This document shows positions 55,800 through 64,000 of a DNA stretch of 64,000 nt, in pieces. The position numbers were made by a program, and so were the translations under genes. Source of the DNA: Blastopirellula sp. (GTDB lineage Bacteria > Planctomycetota > Planctomycetia > Pirellulales > Pirellulaceae); contig NVWB01000012.1 of assembly GCA_002733575.1 (NCBI GenBank), positions 1-64,000 of the forward strand, written 5' to 3'. The notes beneath the pieces were generated by a model. That model saw only the letters and a program-made list of their open reading frames with translations, ran no database searches and was not told the DNA's origin. How positions within the stretch are numbered: the first letter of the stretch is position 1; every line of letters begins with the position of its first letter.

Positions 55800-58121
55800 C
55801 TAGTGTTGATGTTGGTGTTCTAAGGCCGATTGCAGTTCTTCTTCTGCGGAGAGTGCTCCTTGCAACTTGGAAAGCCAAACGACAATCGCCACCACAATCA
55901 CGGCACAAAGTCCAACTAACCACGGGGCATACTGTATTCCCGCATCATCCCCTTCAAGCGTGACTTTTACAATCCAATCGAGGTTCAAGTTGAACGCAAC
56001 ATCTACGTGAAACTGGTAAAACCCGAATAGGATAAAATCAGAATCGATATCGATTTGCTGAGTTAAAAGCACGAGTGAAATCGGAATTAAAACCATCAAA
56101 GAGTTATGCAAAAAGTGATACGCCATACCAGGAAAAATGCTGCTGGTTTGGACGGCAATGTATCCGATTAACACTCCGAGAATTGCGGCACCAATCGATT
56201 GTTGTAACAACCCATGCGTGACACCAAACAGAAACGCAGTGATGCATATAGCGGCCCATTTATGGCCCATGTGTCGGAGGCCAGAAAGTATAAATCCACG
56301 GAAGGCCAGTTCCTCACAAATCGCGGGTAACACGGCGATCAGCAAGATTAGTAGCGGGATCGACGTATCTCCCACTTGAGCTAAAAAGCCTTCCAGTTGC
56401 TCTTTCGTGGCAGAGTCCATGGGGAAAGCCTGTTTAATCCAGCCAGCGAGTGCCATCGAGAGTGGATGCACGACAATCGCCAACAACACCATCATCAGAA
56501 TCGTAGTCCACTTTGGAGCGACCAAACGGAATGTTGCGGCTGGACTTCGGCAGGTGAAGTAGGCGAAGACCAAGATCGGAATTAAAATAAATCCAAACTG
56601 CGAGAGCATGGTCATTACCGTTAGCTCCGCGTCGCCTAACCCTTCTGGGAAGAGAATCTTTAATTTCGAGAGCGCGATTGGCACAATAAAGAATCTGAGC
56701 ATCAATAGCATCAGCCCCGCAATTACCGCTGCCCCGAAAGTTGGCGTGGGGCCCCGATCTCGAATCGTGTGCGAGAACCATAAGCGGATATCAAAGCGTT
56801 CGCTTTCGCGGAACAGGACCGATTCGTTATTGAATTGATCGATGGCCCAGCGTATCGATAACCAAATACAGAACCAAGTGACGGCCATCACAGGCACGGC
56901 AAAGACCATCGCCTCGTAATAGTTATCTTCCATCAAGGCTTTCATTAACAGCAATACGCCAGTCACTGGGATAATACTTGTGCCGAGATTTAACGTAACG
57001 CCAGGCAATATCGGTAATACAACCAGCGGTAAATTGATCATTAATAGCGGCACCAAATAATACTGGCCTTCTTTGCTACTTCGGGCCAGTGCGGCCACTG
57101 CCAGTGATAACGCGCTAAACAATGCCGACATCGGAATCAGGGCCAACAACAACCAGCCAATCGACCACAACGGGGGCGGACCGATATTCAATGCGCCGCC
57201 TGATCCAGCTTCGAGTTGCTGCATGACCAGGCCTGCGGTAAGGCCCATGCTGGCCAAGTTCAATAGCGAAGTGGCAATACTAAACATCATGATCGCCAGC
57301 AGTTTTCCACCAACAATCTCGGAGCGCAACGCGGGGCTCGAAAGCAAAGTTTCCAACGTGCCCCGTTCTTTTTCTCCGGCACACAGATCAATGGCCGGAT
57401 AGAAGGCTCCGGTCAATGCCCAAATCACCACGATAAAGGGAAAGATTTTTGACCACAAAAGGGCCCTGCGTTCTGGCTCTTCTGCAAGATCGACAGGATT
57501 GACCACAAAGGGATTCGTCACTTCTTTCGGAACATCGTGGGCTTCAAGATTCTGCTGAATAATCTTCTCTCGCCAGCGGTGAATGACCACTTTGACCCGT
57601 TGGAAATCGGATTGAGATTTATCTTGAGCCAAGTTGACAAATATCCGAGGTTGAGGGAACTCCATTTCTTCTGCGACATCCCCCTCTTCATCAGCGGAAC
57701 TTGATGCCTGACGTTCTTGGTACTTTTTTAATCGATCTGCAAAGCCTGGCGGAAAATAAATGACCACGCCAAACTCGCCAGTTTTAATCGACTGTTGGAT
57801 TGAATCCTCTAAGTCATCCAGCAAACCAGACTTTGGTTCCAGAGTAATCTGAAACATGTCTTGGCGATAACCATCAGGCAACACTTCTTCCGAGAAGGAA
57901 TTATCCGCGACTAAGACAGGGAATTCGGGTAGTTCATCTGATCCAATAATTTGCAGTTCCGTGGTGCTTTGCTGGCGAAACTGAGTCACCTGCATGATCA
58001 ACAGACCGAGCAGTGGATAGAGTAAAACGGGCAGAACCACGACAGAAAATAGAGTGCGGCGGTCGCGCAGCTGATCACGCAGTTCGCGGAACAGGATCAA
58101 CTTGACGTTTATCGCTCGCAT
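55800..58121 (-). CDS. ABC-2 permease fused to a CPBP membrane protease
   Basis: The 773-residue protein begins with an ABC-2/NatB-like permease (first 430 residues): LFRELRDQLRDRRTLFSVVV, then a large extracytoplasmic domain and a helix bundle with CAGEKERGTLETLLSSP typical of NatB. The C-terminal part is a CPBP (Abi/Rce1-type) protease: EELAFR at about 603-608, FGVTH with His near 636, and HFLHN near 669-673. CPBP proteases cleave prenylated or other membrane substrates. The fused pair is preceded by its ATPase gene (58184), 62 bases upstream, forming an exporter. Confidence 0.88.
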   Translation of the reverse strand: MRAINVKLILFRELRDQLRDRRTLFSVVVLPVLLYPLLGLLIMQVTQFRQQSTTELQIIGSDELPEFPVLVADNSFSEEVLPDGYRQDMFQITLEPKSGLLDDLEDSIQQSIKTGEFGVVIYFPPGFADRLKKYQERQASSSADEEGDVAEEMEFPQPRIFVNLAQDKSQSDFQRVKVVIHRWREKIIQQNLEAHDVPKEVTNPFVVNPVDLAEEPERRALLWSKIFPFIVVIWALTGAFYPAIDLCAGEKERGTLETLLSSPALRSEIVGGKLLAIMMFSIATSLLNLASMGLTAGLVMQQLEAGSGGALNIGPPPLWSIGWLLLALIPMSALFSALSLAVAALARSSKEGQYYLVPLLMINLPLVVLPILPGVTLNLGTSIIPVTGVLLLMKALMEDNYYEAMVFAVPVMAVTWFCIWLSIRWAIDQFNNESVLFRESERFDIRLWFSHTIRDRGPTPTFGAAVIAGLMLLMLRFFIVPIALSKLKILFPEGLGDAELTVMTMLSQFGFILIPILVFAYFTCRSPAATFRLVAPKWTTILMMVLLAIVVHPLSMALAGWIKQAFPMDSATKEQLEGFLAQVGDTSIPLLILLIAVLPAICEELAFRGFILSGLRHMGHKWAAICITAFLFGVTHGLLQQSIGAAILGVLIGYIAVQTSSIFPGMAYHFLHNSLMVLIPISLVLLTQQIDIDSDFILFGFYQFHVDVAFNLNLDWIVKVTLEGDDAGIQYAPWLVGLCAVIVVAIVVWLSKLQGALSAEEELQSALEHQHQH

Positions 58122-58183
58122 GCTTTGAAATATCTTCTTTTATTTTAGTAAGGTTTACACTGTGTACTTATAATACAAATAAA

Positions 58184-58942
58184 TTATCCCAGTTCCATTT
58201 CTTCAGGTTCACCAATCAGATGAAAAAACAGTTCCTCTAAATCAGGTTGGCCATATTGTTCACGCAGTTCATCTTGCGTTCCTTCGGCCAGTATTTTCCC
58301 TTTGTGCATGATGGCAACTTGATCACACAGCTTTTCCACTTCCCGCATGATATGCGAGGAGAAAATTATGCACTTCCCTTGATCACGTAGTTCAGAAATG
58401 ATTTGCAATAAGGCACGGCTGACAAAGATGTCGAGCCCCAAAGTAGGTTCATCAAAAACCAGCACCGGCGGATCATGCACAATGGCCCTAGCGATAGAAA
58501 CTTTTTGTTTCATCCCGGTAGACATTTTGGCGCCCAGCACGTCGCGGATCTCTTGCATCTTGAGACGCTGGAAGATGGTTTCCATTCTCTGCTTGAGTTG
58601 ATCTTTTTCCATACCGTAAAGTCGACCAAAGTATTCCACCATTTCCCAAGCAGTCATGCGGTCGTAAATCGCGGTATTGGTTGAAACATAACCAATCTGA
58701 TGCCTGACCATGGCAGGCTCGGTTAGCACGTCATAGCCATTGATCTTCACCGTGCCAGAAGTAGGACGCAGCATCGTGCTCAAAATTCGCAGCACGGTGG
58801 TTTTGCCTGCTCCATTGGGGCCCAATAAACCAAAAATCTGGCCTGGCATCGCGTGCAAACTCACCCCATCAACGGCAACGAATTTTCCGCGATGCAGATC
58901 GTTATAAGCTTTGACTAATTCGCGGACGTGGATCATTGACAA
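58184..58942 (-). CDS. ABC transporter ATP-binding protein (NatA type)
   Basis: The 252-residue ATPase has Walker A GPNGAGKT (about 40-47), the signature LSTGMKQK, and Walker [13 protein letters not shown], with a downstream His switch in IIFSSHIM. It resembles NatA, the partner of NatB sodium efflux pumps. It starts the two-gene unit with the permease-CPBP fusion, 62 bases upstream of it. Substrate is not known; sodium or a peptide are possible. Confidence 0.93.
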   Translation of the reverse strand: MSMIHVRELVKAYNDLHRGKFVAVDGVSLHAMPGQIFGLLGPNGAGKTTVLRILSTMLRPTSGTVKINGYDVLTEPAMVRHQIGYVSTNTAIYDRMTAWEMVEYFGRLYGMEKDQLKQRMETIFQRLKMQEIRDVLGAKMSTGMKQKVSIARAIVHDPPVLVFDEPTLGLDIFVSRALLQIISELRDQGKCIIFSSHIMREVEKLCDQVAIMHKGKILAEGTQDELREQYGQPDLEELFFHLIGEPEEMELG

Positions 58943-59226
58943 CTCAAAGTAGCTGGTTCTTGGATGCTAAGAATCAGAGAGCAAAGGCAATGGTACTCTA
59001 CCATACTTGTATTGGCATCCGATAGATTGATGATAAAAAGCCAAGGAAATCAGATGTTATTTAGCCTGGGATCAGGCATCGAAGAGACACTTCGATCAAT
59101 GTGTTCTGGTTGCACTAATTAGATGGATTTTGCAGACCAGATCTAGTGTTGAAGTTACGCTTTTGGAGAAAATCTAAAATTGGCGAAGCGTGAGCGAGGA
59201 CGAAGTTAAATTGCGTTTTGTCCCGC

Positions 59227-59375
59227 GTGTGCCACTGGCATTCTGCCAGTGCGGAGGTAGAGTCGGCTTTACTCAACAGCTTTTTTATTGAAGCGTAATG
59301 GTTTAAATTGTGGATCAATAAACTTGATTTCCGATCCAATCGCAGCACACACTGGCAAAATGCCAGTGGCACCCG
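59227..59375. repeat. Dispersed inverted-repeat element, copy E
   Basis: The ends TGTGCCACTGGCATTCTGCC (from 59228) and CACTGGCAAAATGCCAGTGG (to about 59369) mirror each other. The inner part differs from A-C. The left neighbour carries GCGTGAGCGAGGACGAAG, a word also seen near 9838 and 20635. It sits in the 450-base gap between the ATPase and ACT genes; the rest has no clear feature. Confidence 0.8.
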
Positions 59376-59392
59376 TTTGTTATAGAAATGCT

Positions 59393-59890
59393 CTAGTCAT
59401 CCTCAAATCGCAAATCGTCTTCCGTTAAAATACGGAAGTTTTTTGCGTGCAAAGTTTCAAGAGCCATATCAATGTTATCCACCATGATCGCCACGCCAGG
59501 TCGATGCCGTGGAGTGCTTAACAGCGGATATGCCTGAATGATGTTTACTTCGGTTTGCAAGAGTGCGGTGCAAACTTGCAATAGCGGCTGCGAACCTGAA
59601 GGCAATTCGATTCCGATCAGATCGGTTTCGATTAGGGCCAATCCGGCTCGTTCCAAAATTTCACGTCCTTGTTCAGGATCGCTTAATAGGAATCGAACAA
59701 ACGCGCATTCGGAGGAATCATTGATCGATAACGCCACGATCCGAACTTTAGAGCCTTCAAACCGGCGTACGATTTCCAAAAGTTGCCCGACACGATTCTC
59801 TAAAAAGACCGTGAATTGGGTTAATGCGGGATAGCCTTGGCCTCGCATCGTTTGAAACTCGGTTCCTGAATCTCCACCACCGGTACTCAT
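59393..59890 (-). CDS. Tandem ACT-domain protein
   Basis: The 165-residue protein has two ACT-like units: LTQFTVFLENRVGQLLEIVR (residues 23-42) with VRIVALSINDSSECAFVRFL, and LLQVCTALLQTEVNIIQAYP with PGVAIMVDNIDMALETL. ACT domains bind small ligands, usually amino acids. Length and layout recall acetolactate synthase regulatory subunits (IlvH), but the usual IlvN/H signature is absent and no ilv genes are nearby. It probably regulates amino-acid metabolism. A single gene between two unrelated ones. Confidence 0.8.
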   Translation of the reverse strand: MSTGGGDSGTEFQTMRGQGYPALTQFTVFLENRVGQLLEIVRRFEGSKVRIVALSINDSSECAFVRFLLSDPEQGREILERAGLALIETDLIGIELPSGSQPLLQVCTALLQTEVNIIQAYPLLSTPRHRPGVAIMVDNIDMALETLHAKNFRILTEDDLRFEDD

Positions 59891-60047
59891 AACTCAAACT
59901 CTCTACGTGTCTATCGAATTTCATGGACTTGAAAGATCGGCTTACAGAAGCGCTAACTATAGAGTAGGCTTTAAGTTCGGTCAATGTTAAAGCGAAGATG
60001 GTTTTTCGCATTACCCCATTGGCGGCAATTTTCTGGGAGACTCACTT

Positions 60048-60434
60048 TTGATTACCGAGTATGAACATCAGGTACGTGTCCGATACCAAGAAACAGACGG
60101 TCAGGCACGGGTTCATCACGCAAACTATGCCAACTATTTTGAACTTGCACGTACTGAAATGCTGCGTACAGCAGGGTTTAGCTACCAAAAAATGGAACAG
60201 TCTGGCTTGCTTCTGGTAGTGGCTGAAATAGAAATCAAGTACTTCTTACCCGCCAATTTTGATGATTTATTGCAAATTCAGATCAGAACCACCAAAGCCA
60301 AAGGTGCTCGAATCGAACATCACTATGAGGTCATCTGCGAAGGAAATAAGTTGGCCCAAGGCCGAACATTACTTGCCTGTATTAACCGAGAGGGCAAGCC
60401 ACAGCCGCTGCCCGAACATCTACGAATTAGCTGA
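60048..60434 (+). CDS. Acyl-CoA thioesterase, YbgC/4HBT hotdog fold
   Basis: The 128-residue protein has the 4-hydroxybenzoyl-CoA thioesterase signature RYQETDGQARVHHANYANYF with the catalytic Asp at about residue 17. The start is TTG 60048: GGGAGA at 60035-60040 fits and the first residues ITEYEHQVRVRYQETD match family starts. It hydrolyses thioesters of short or aromatic acyl-CoA or ACP, possibly together with the Tol-Pal system as in E. coli. No neighbour supports a particular pathway. Confidence 0.9.
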   Translation: MITEYEHQVRVRYQETDGQARVHHANYANYFELARTEMLRTAGFSYQKMEQSGLLLVVAEIEIKYFLPANFDDLLQIQIRTTKAKGARIEHHYEVICEGNKLAQGRTLLACINREGKPQPLPEHLRIS

Positions 60435-60451
60435 CCGAAGGTTCTGAAACG

Positions 60452-60494
60452 AAAAAAACCGCTTATCTCAGTGGACTAGACTGAGACAAGCGGT
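60452..60494 (-). terminator. Terminator of the mraZ unit
   Basis: CCGCTTATCTCAGT and ACTGAGACAAGCGG pair with few mismatches, and on the minus strand the stem ends with TTTTTTT. It follows a long paired element behind mraZ. On the plus strand it closes the thioesterase gene but has no T-tract there. Confidence 0.8.
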
Positions 60495-60502
60495 CTAAAT
60501 TG

Positions 60503-60619
60503 GTTACGTTGGTTGAATAGGGCTTCCGTGCCAAGATGGCCATCCCTGGTGACTTGCGATCAATCGGGAAACATAAACGGAATAAGTTTCAACGGGGGTT
60601 CGTGTTCAACCAACGTAAC
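60503..60619 (-). ncRNA. Structured element behind mraZ (candidate small RNA)
   Basis: GTTACGTTGGTTGAA (60503-60517) and TTCAACCAACGTAAC (60605-60619) form a perfect 15-bp stem closing an 87-base loop. The loop carries further pairing potential around GATGGCCATC. On the minus strand it is followed within 10 bases by a strong terminator. It could be a small RNA or the 3' structure of mraZ mRNA. No known family is recognised. Confidence 0.4.
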
Positions 60620-60637
60620 AAAATGGATCGAATGGAT

Positions 60638-61120
60638 TTAACCTGATAGTTGATCAAGTAAACCCTGGAATTGAGGTATATTTTCTTCTAAACTGCTTAG
60701 CCAAGCATCGTGTCGCCAAATCTCAACACAAACTGCGGCTCCGGTAATCATTAATTCAGAATCTGGTTCTGCTTTTAAAAACTCTCGAAATCCTTCCGGA
60801 ATTGAAAGTCGATTCTTTGCGGCAAGCTTAATTTGCCGCTGTCTTGTGGAAAGTAATCGGCCTAATAGCTGAACTTCAGCGACTCGACCGGCTAGTTTTC
60901 CTGCTTCTATTTTGGCTCGCACCAAATTGACGCCTGCATCTAGCTTGCCTTGCCATTGGTTTGAATTCCAAAGGCTCAAACAGCCAGGGCGTTCTTTCAC
61001 CAAAATTAATTCTTCACCCTGCTCAGTCAGTGATTCCACGAATTCGGTCGGAATGGATAAACGATAGCGTTCGTCCAGCTTCCGCTTGAATTCGCCAAGT
61101 ATGAAATCCGCTTGTGCCAT
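60638..61120 (-). CDS. mraZ: MraZ (AbrB-fold regulator)
   Basis: The 160-residue protein has two AbrB-like halves: FKRKLDERYRLSIPTEF and, further on, IKLAAKNRLSIPEGFREF, each with the D/N-x-x-R-x-S-I-P strand that contacts DNA. GAAVCVEIWRHDAW is the typical MraZ end. MraZ normally heads the division and cell-wall (dcw) operon and represses it. Here it stands alone with a terminator behind and no mraW, ftsL or mur gene near; many planctomycetes lack FtsZ. Its targets are therefore unclear. Confidence 0.88.
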   Translation of the reverse strand: MAQADFILGEFKRKLDERYRLSIPTEFVESLTEQGEELILVKERPGCLSLWNSNQWQGKLDAGVNLVRAKIEAGKLAGRVAEVQLLGRLLSTRQRQIKLAAKNRLSIPEGFREFLKAEPDSELMITGAAVCVEIWRHDAWLSSLEENIPQFQGLLDQLSG

Positions 61121-61455
61121 TTAGGGTTGTCTCAATAAATTGCTTTTTTGGCCAAGCATCCGTTCTTGAAAGGTAATGATTAGGGCTTGAATCCCATTAA
61201 TTATGATGTTTCAAGTCTTATTTGGGCTGGTTTCCCAGTTGCAGTTAGTCTACTGATTCTATATGAAATCGCAACTGTTTAATCTGATTTTTTGATGTTT
61301 TCTCTGAAATATCAAAATAGGTAGTTTTTTTGCTCCCGGTTTCACTCTGAAATTGAACTAGCTTGATGTTCCGAAATTGCGTATTCTTTGCCACGCAGTG
61401 TTCTAGATTTCAAGTTCAATTTCATCCTTTTATAAGCCCATTTTCACTATTTACC

Positions 61456-62718
61456 GTGATTTCATTTCCCATCACAGAACCGATTGTCATTACCGGAATC
61501 GGGATGATTACGTCCATTGGGCAAGATCGTGAATCAACCTGGGAGGCGATGCGCCATGGAAAATGTGGAATCAAGCGAGTCAAAAATCTGCCTGGAATTC
61601 CTGACGACCATGTATTAGCGGCCATGGTCGATTTACCAGATCGAGATTTCGACAAACTCAAAGTCATTCAACTCAATGAAATCGCTGCCAAGGAAGCAAT
61701 GCTCGATTCAGGCATTGATCTTGAGCAAGTCGATTTAGAACGCTTCGCTTCGGCCATCAGTGGGCACACTTCCGACTTCACGCATGTGGTCGAGCGACTA
61801 GGGCTTCATGGGCAGTATGTGACCTCGGGCAAAAACTGGTGGGATCAATTTTTCCCCGCCACTTCCAGCGGAAGAATTGCCAGTCACTACAATCTGCAAG
61901 GCCCGCGTATGGTGCATTCAACCGCCTGTGCCAGTGGCCTCATCGAACTGTTAACCGCCGTGCGATCCATTCGTGACGACCAATGTGACATTGCCTTGGT
62001 CGGCAGTGCTGAAGCCATTGACCCAATTTTTGCGGCAGGGTTTAAAAACATGCGAGCCCTTTCAGATTCTGATGACCCTGAAATGTCTTGCCGTCCTTTC
62101 GATAAAGATCGCAATGGTTTTGTCATGGGCGAAGGAGCTGCCATGTTTGTCATTGAGCGCATGAGCCACGCAGTTGGCCGTGGTGCAAAGATCTATGCCG
62201 AGATTCTGGGAGGCAGTGCATTTGCCGAAGCCCACCATCTAACTGGCTTAGATATGGAAAGCGATTCACTCGAACATTTGATCCGCACTGCTTTAAAGAA
62301 AAGCGATCTAGGGCCAGGTGATGTGCAGTATATCAACTGCCACGGAACCGGAACCTTACAAAACGATATCAATGAAGCCCGAGGCATTCACAATGCATTT
62401 GGTGCATGGAACAATCAGACGTGTGTCAGCAGCTTAAAGTCGATGATAGGTCACTTGGTTAGTGCTTCAGGCAGTGTAGAGTTCGCGTCAACGATCTTAG
62501 CACTGCGAGACGGATATCTACCGCCAACCTCGAATCTGACCAATCTTGACCCTGCCTGTGAGATCGATTGCATTGCTAGAACAGGTCGACAAATCAAAGC
62601 ACAACATGCCATGAAACTGTCTATCGCTTTTGGCGGGCATTTGGCAGCGATCACTGCCAGACGTTGGAATGATGCCGCCACAGGATTTGCCTATCCTGAA
62701 GTTCGCCGTGCTGCTTAA
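61456..62718 (+). CDS. Beta-ketoacyl-ACP synthase (FabF-like), divergent
   Basis: The enzyme condenses malonyl-ACP with an acyl chain. The product from GTG 61456 is 420 residues. The catalytic triad is visible: Cys in STACASG, His in NCHGTGT and His in SMIGHLVSASG. The end reads FGGHLAAI instead of the FGGTNGS loop of typical FabF, so it may be a specialised paralogue with other substrates. The frame extends to 61363 but those residues are unlike protein. The 335-base gap before it and mraZ has nothing obvious. No acyl carrier protein is adjacent. Confidence 0.85.
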   Translation: MISFPITEPIVITGIGMITSIGQDRESTWEAMRHGKCGIKRVKNLPGIPDDHVLAAMVDLPDRDFDKLKVIQLNEIAAKEAMLDSGIDLEQVDLERFASAISGHTSDFTHVVERLGLHGQYVTSGKNWWDQFFPATSSGRIASHYNLQGPRMVHSTACASGLIELLTAVRSIRDDQCDIALVGSAEAIDPIFAAGFKNMRALSDSDDPEMSCRPFDKDRNGFVMGEGAAMFVIERMSHAVGRGAKIYAEILGGSAFAEAHHLTGLDMESDSLEHLIRTALKKSDLGPGDVQYINCHGTGTLQNDINEARGIHNAFGAWNNQTCVSSLKSMIGHLVSASGSVEFASTILALRDGYLPPTSNLTNLDPACEIDCIARTGRQIKAQHAMKLSIAFGGHLAAITARRWNDAATGFAYPEVRRAA

Positions 62719-62831
62719 TATTTTTCTCCTTTCTCCTGAAATCCAGGGGCTTTATCTGTGGAATTGTGTCGCAAGGCTGAGTAGAATAGATTTGCTCACT
62801 AAAATTCGATTCAACATCTCAAGGCAATACC

Positions 62832-63062
62832 ATGGCGAGAGGCAATCAGCAGAAACTTATCACTTCTGGCGTCGGAAACCTTGTGAATCCTTACCTCTCT
62901 AGTATCTTTCAAAGAGTCGAACGAGGCCAAGATTTTCAAATGGTTGCGCAGTCAGTCGCGGTTGAAACCAAGCTCTCGGCCAAACAAGTCGCCCGATATG
63001 TACATGCCGTAATTGTTGCAGCCGAGCAGTTCGACAAATCGAATCACAAAAGTTTTGTCTGA
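62832..63062 (+). CDS. Small hypothetical protein
   Basis: The 76-residue protein ends in a predicted helical region (TKLSAKQVARYVHAVIVAAEQFD) and shows no transmembrane segment. I do not recognise its family. It is on the same strand as the ketoacyl synthase and the IclR gene, separated by 113 and 123 bases. The ATG lies just after CAATACC. Confidence 0.45.
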   Translation: MARGNQQKLITSGVGNLVNPYLSSIFQRVERGQDFQMVAQSVAVETKLSAKQVARYVHAVIVAAEQFDKSNHKSFV

Positions 63063-63146
63063 TATCACCCCTAAGTCTTGTTCTAAAAATAACTTGCGAA
63101 TTTCTCGGTAATTGATTCTTGACAGTCTAGAAACCATTTTGCTATG

Positions 63147-63176
63147 TTCATAGGTGAAATCTATTTCATTTATGAA
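63147..63176. promoter_or_regulatory. Palindromic operator in front of the IclR gene
   Basis: TTCATAGGTGAAAT (63147-63160) and ATTTCATTTATGAA (63163-63176) are inverted repeats with two mismatches across a 2-base centre. The core GAAAT-CT-ATTTC resembles the operators bound by IclR-family dimers. It ends 9 bases before the predicted start codon, a place where repressor binding would block transcription or translation. Confidence 0.6.
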
Positions 63177-63185
63177 AGCTCTGTT

Positions 63186-63959
63186 GTGAATCAAGATGAA
63201 ACTCCGCGATCTTTAGCGCCAAATCTTCAACGAGGATTAGGCATTTTGGAATACCTGGCCCAAAACCCAGGCGGTTCCACAGTTACCGAATTGGCCGATG
63301 CCTTGGCACTGCCAACGGCCTCGGTATTTCGCATTACCAAAGCACTGGTTGATCTTGGTTATCTGACGCGCGATCCGAGTAGTAAACGATTTTCGATCAC
63401 CAACAAGTTTTTTCTTTTAGGTCAGCCACGATCATCTCAGTTGAGTCTTTCTCAATGTTCGATCGAATCGATGCGAGACATTCGCCGGGTAACCCAAGAG
63501 ACAACCCAGCTTTGCTGTTTAATCGAAACGGAAATGGTGATCATCGAGCAAATACTGGCTATCCATGCTTTCAAATACTCTGGCGAACTGGGGGCCCGCT
63601 GTCCTGTTTACAGCAGTGCGCCAGGCAAGGCATTAATTGCTTTCCTTCCAGAAGCTGAGCAAGCTACATTGATTGATCAAATTGAATTTAAACACTTCAC
63701 TCAAACCACCATTTCAAGCAAGCAAGAACTGCGGGATGAGTTAGCCCAAGTTCACCAGCAAGGTTGGGCCTGCGACCGAGCCGAAGGTTTGGAAGGGATT
63801 CATTGCGTGGCCGCTCCCATCTTAGATCGGCATCATTACCCAGTGGCCTCAATCACCATCACCGGCCCTTCATCGAGAATCCCCGAAACAGAGTTTGCAA
63901 CAATCGGAAAAATCGTTTGCAAAGGAGCCAACAAGGCATCAGACCTATTCAACAGCTAG
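63186..63959 (+). CDS. IclR-family transcriptional regulator
   Basis: The 257-residue protein has a winged helix (QRGLGILEYLAQNPGGSTVTEL, then ALPTASVFRITKALVDLGYL) and the C-terminal GAF-like effector domain with APGKALIAFLPEAE and AEGLEGIHCVAAPI. GTG 63186 is preferred over 63144 because the earlier codons overlap the operator palindrome. Members repress catabolic genes and often their own. The target is unknown: no catabolic gene is in view to the right end of the window. Confidence 0.9.
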   Translation: MNQDETPRSLAPNLQRGLGILEYLAQNPGGSTVTELADALALPTASVFRITKALVDLGYLTRDPSSKRFSITNKFFLLGQPRSSQLSLSQCSIESMRDIRRVTQETTQLCCLIETEMVIIEQILAIHAFKYSGELGARCPVYSSAPGKALIAFLPEAEQATLIDQIEFKHFTQTTISSKQELRDELAQVHQQGWACDRAEGLEGIHCVAAPILDRHHYPVASITITGPSSRIPETEFATIGKIVCKGANKASDLFNS

Positions 63960-64000
63960 TAACACCAAAGTGATAACCGGTCAACGGATTGGATCTTTTA

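Overview
The window looks like chromosome of a planctomycete (Planctomycetota, probably Planctomycetia). The 23S-5S operon carries tRNA-Ile and tRNA-Ala but has no 16S gene upstream, an unlinked rRNA layout typical of the phylum. Several genes belong to families abundant there: DUF1080, the PmoA-like DUF6807, BlaR1-type M56 proteases with long carboxypeptidase-regulatory ectodomains, and a secreted sialidase. Base composition is moderate (mid-40s % GC by eye). I had no database access, so every family name comes from recognised motifs.

Layout. 1-5.7 kb: small hypothetical genes, a DUF2004-like protein, an AlkD-type alkylation-repair protein and a large secreted TlpA-like thioredoxin protein. 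5.9-10.1 kb: rRNA promoter, tRNA-Ile, tRNA-Ala, 23S, 5S, terminator. 10.3-12.6 kb: a stand-alone adenine methyltransferase resembling the MTase/specificity half of type ISP restriction enzymes. 12.6-13.5 kb: a composite repeat region. 13.5-24.3 kb: sialidase, acetyl-CoA synthetase, DUF1080-DUF6807 pair, phosphofructokinase, polyprenol-sugar synthase and MFS transporter. 23.3-29 kb: a four-gene minus-strand polysaccharide locus (Wzz/GumC-like, ExeA-like ATPase, BY-kinase-like protein without a P-loop, sugar-nucleotide epimerase). 29.2-34.8 kb: trpF, ahcY, DUF1015, three perfect parS sites, parA, parB. 34.9-40.3 kb: a tRNA-Pro whose 3' end and terminator recur 1.65 kb downstream, a tyrosine-recombinase remnant, a phosphatase-DUF3616 gene and two genes each broken by one base in a homopolymer run, which looks like a decayed integration zone. 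40.4-51.9 kb: membrane and secreted proteins including BlaI-BlaR1 and a paralogue of the BlaR1 ectodomain. 51.9-64 kb: HD-GYP phosphodiesterase, RmlD-like protein, ABC exporter fused to a CPBP protease, ACT protein, thioesterase, solo mraZ, a ketoacyl synthase and an IclR regulator with a palindromic operator.

The most unusual feature is the number of short dispersed inverted-repeat elements. One family (five copies) has a GTGCCACTGGC hairpin at each end and, in two copies, supplies the last codons and stop codon of the gene it follows. A second family (two copies) is intact at 293 bp in one place and interrupted to about 900 bp in the other by a third type of repeat. Other inverted repeats also sit at gene ends. 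No CRISPR array, complete insertion sequence or prophage was seen.
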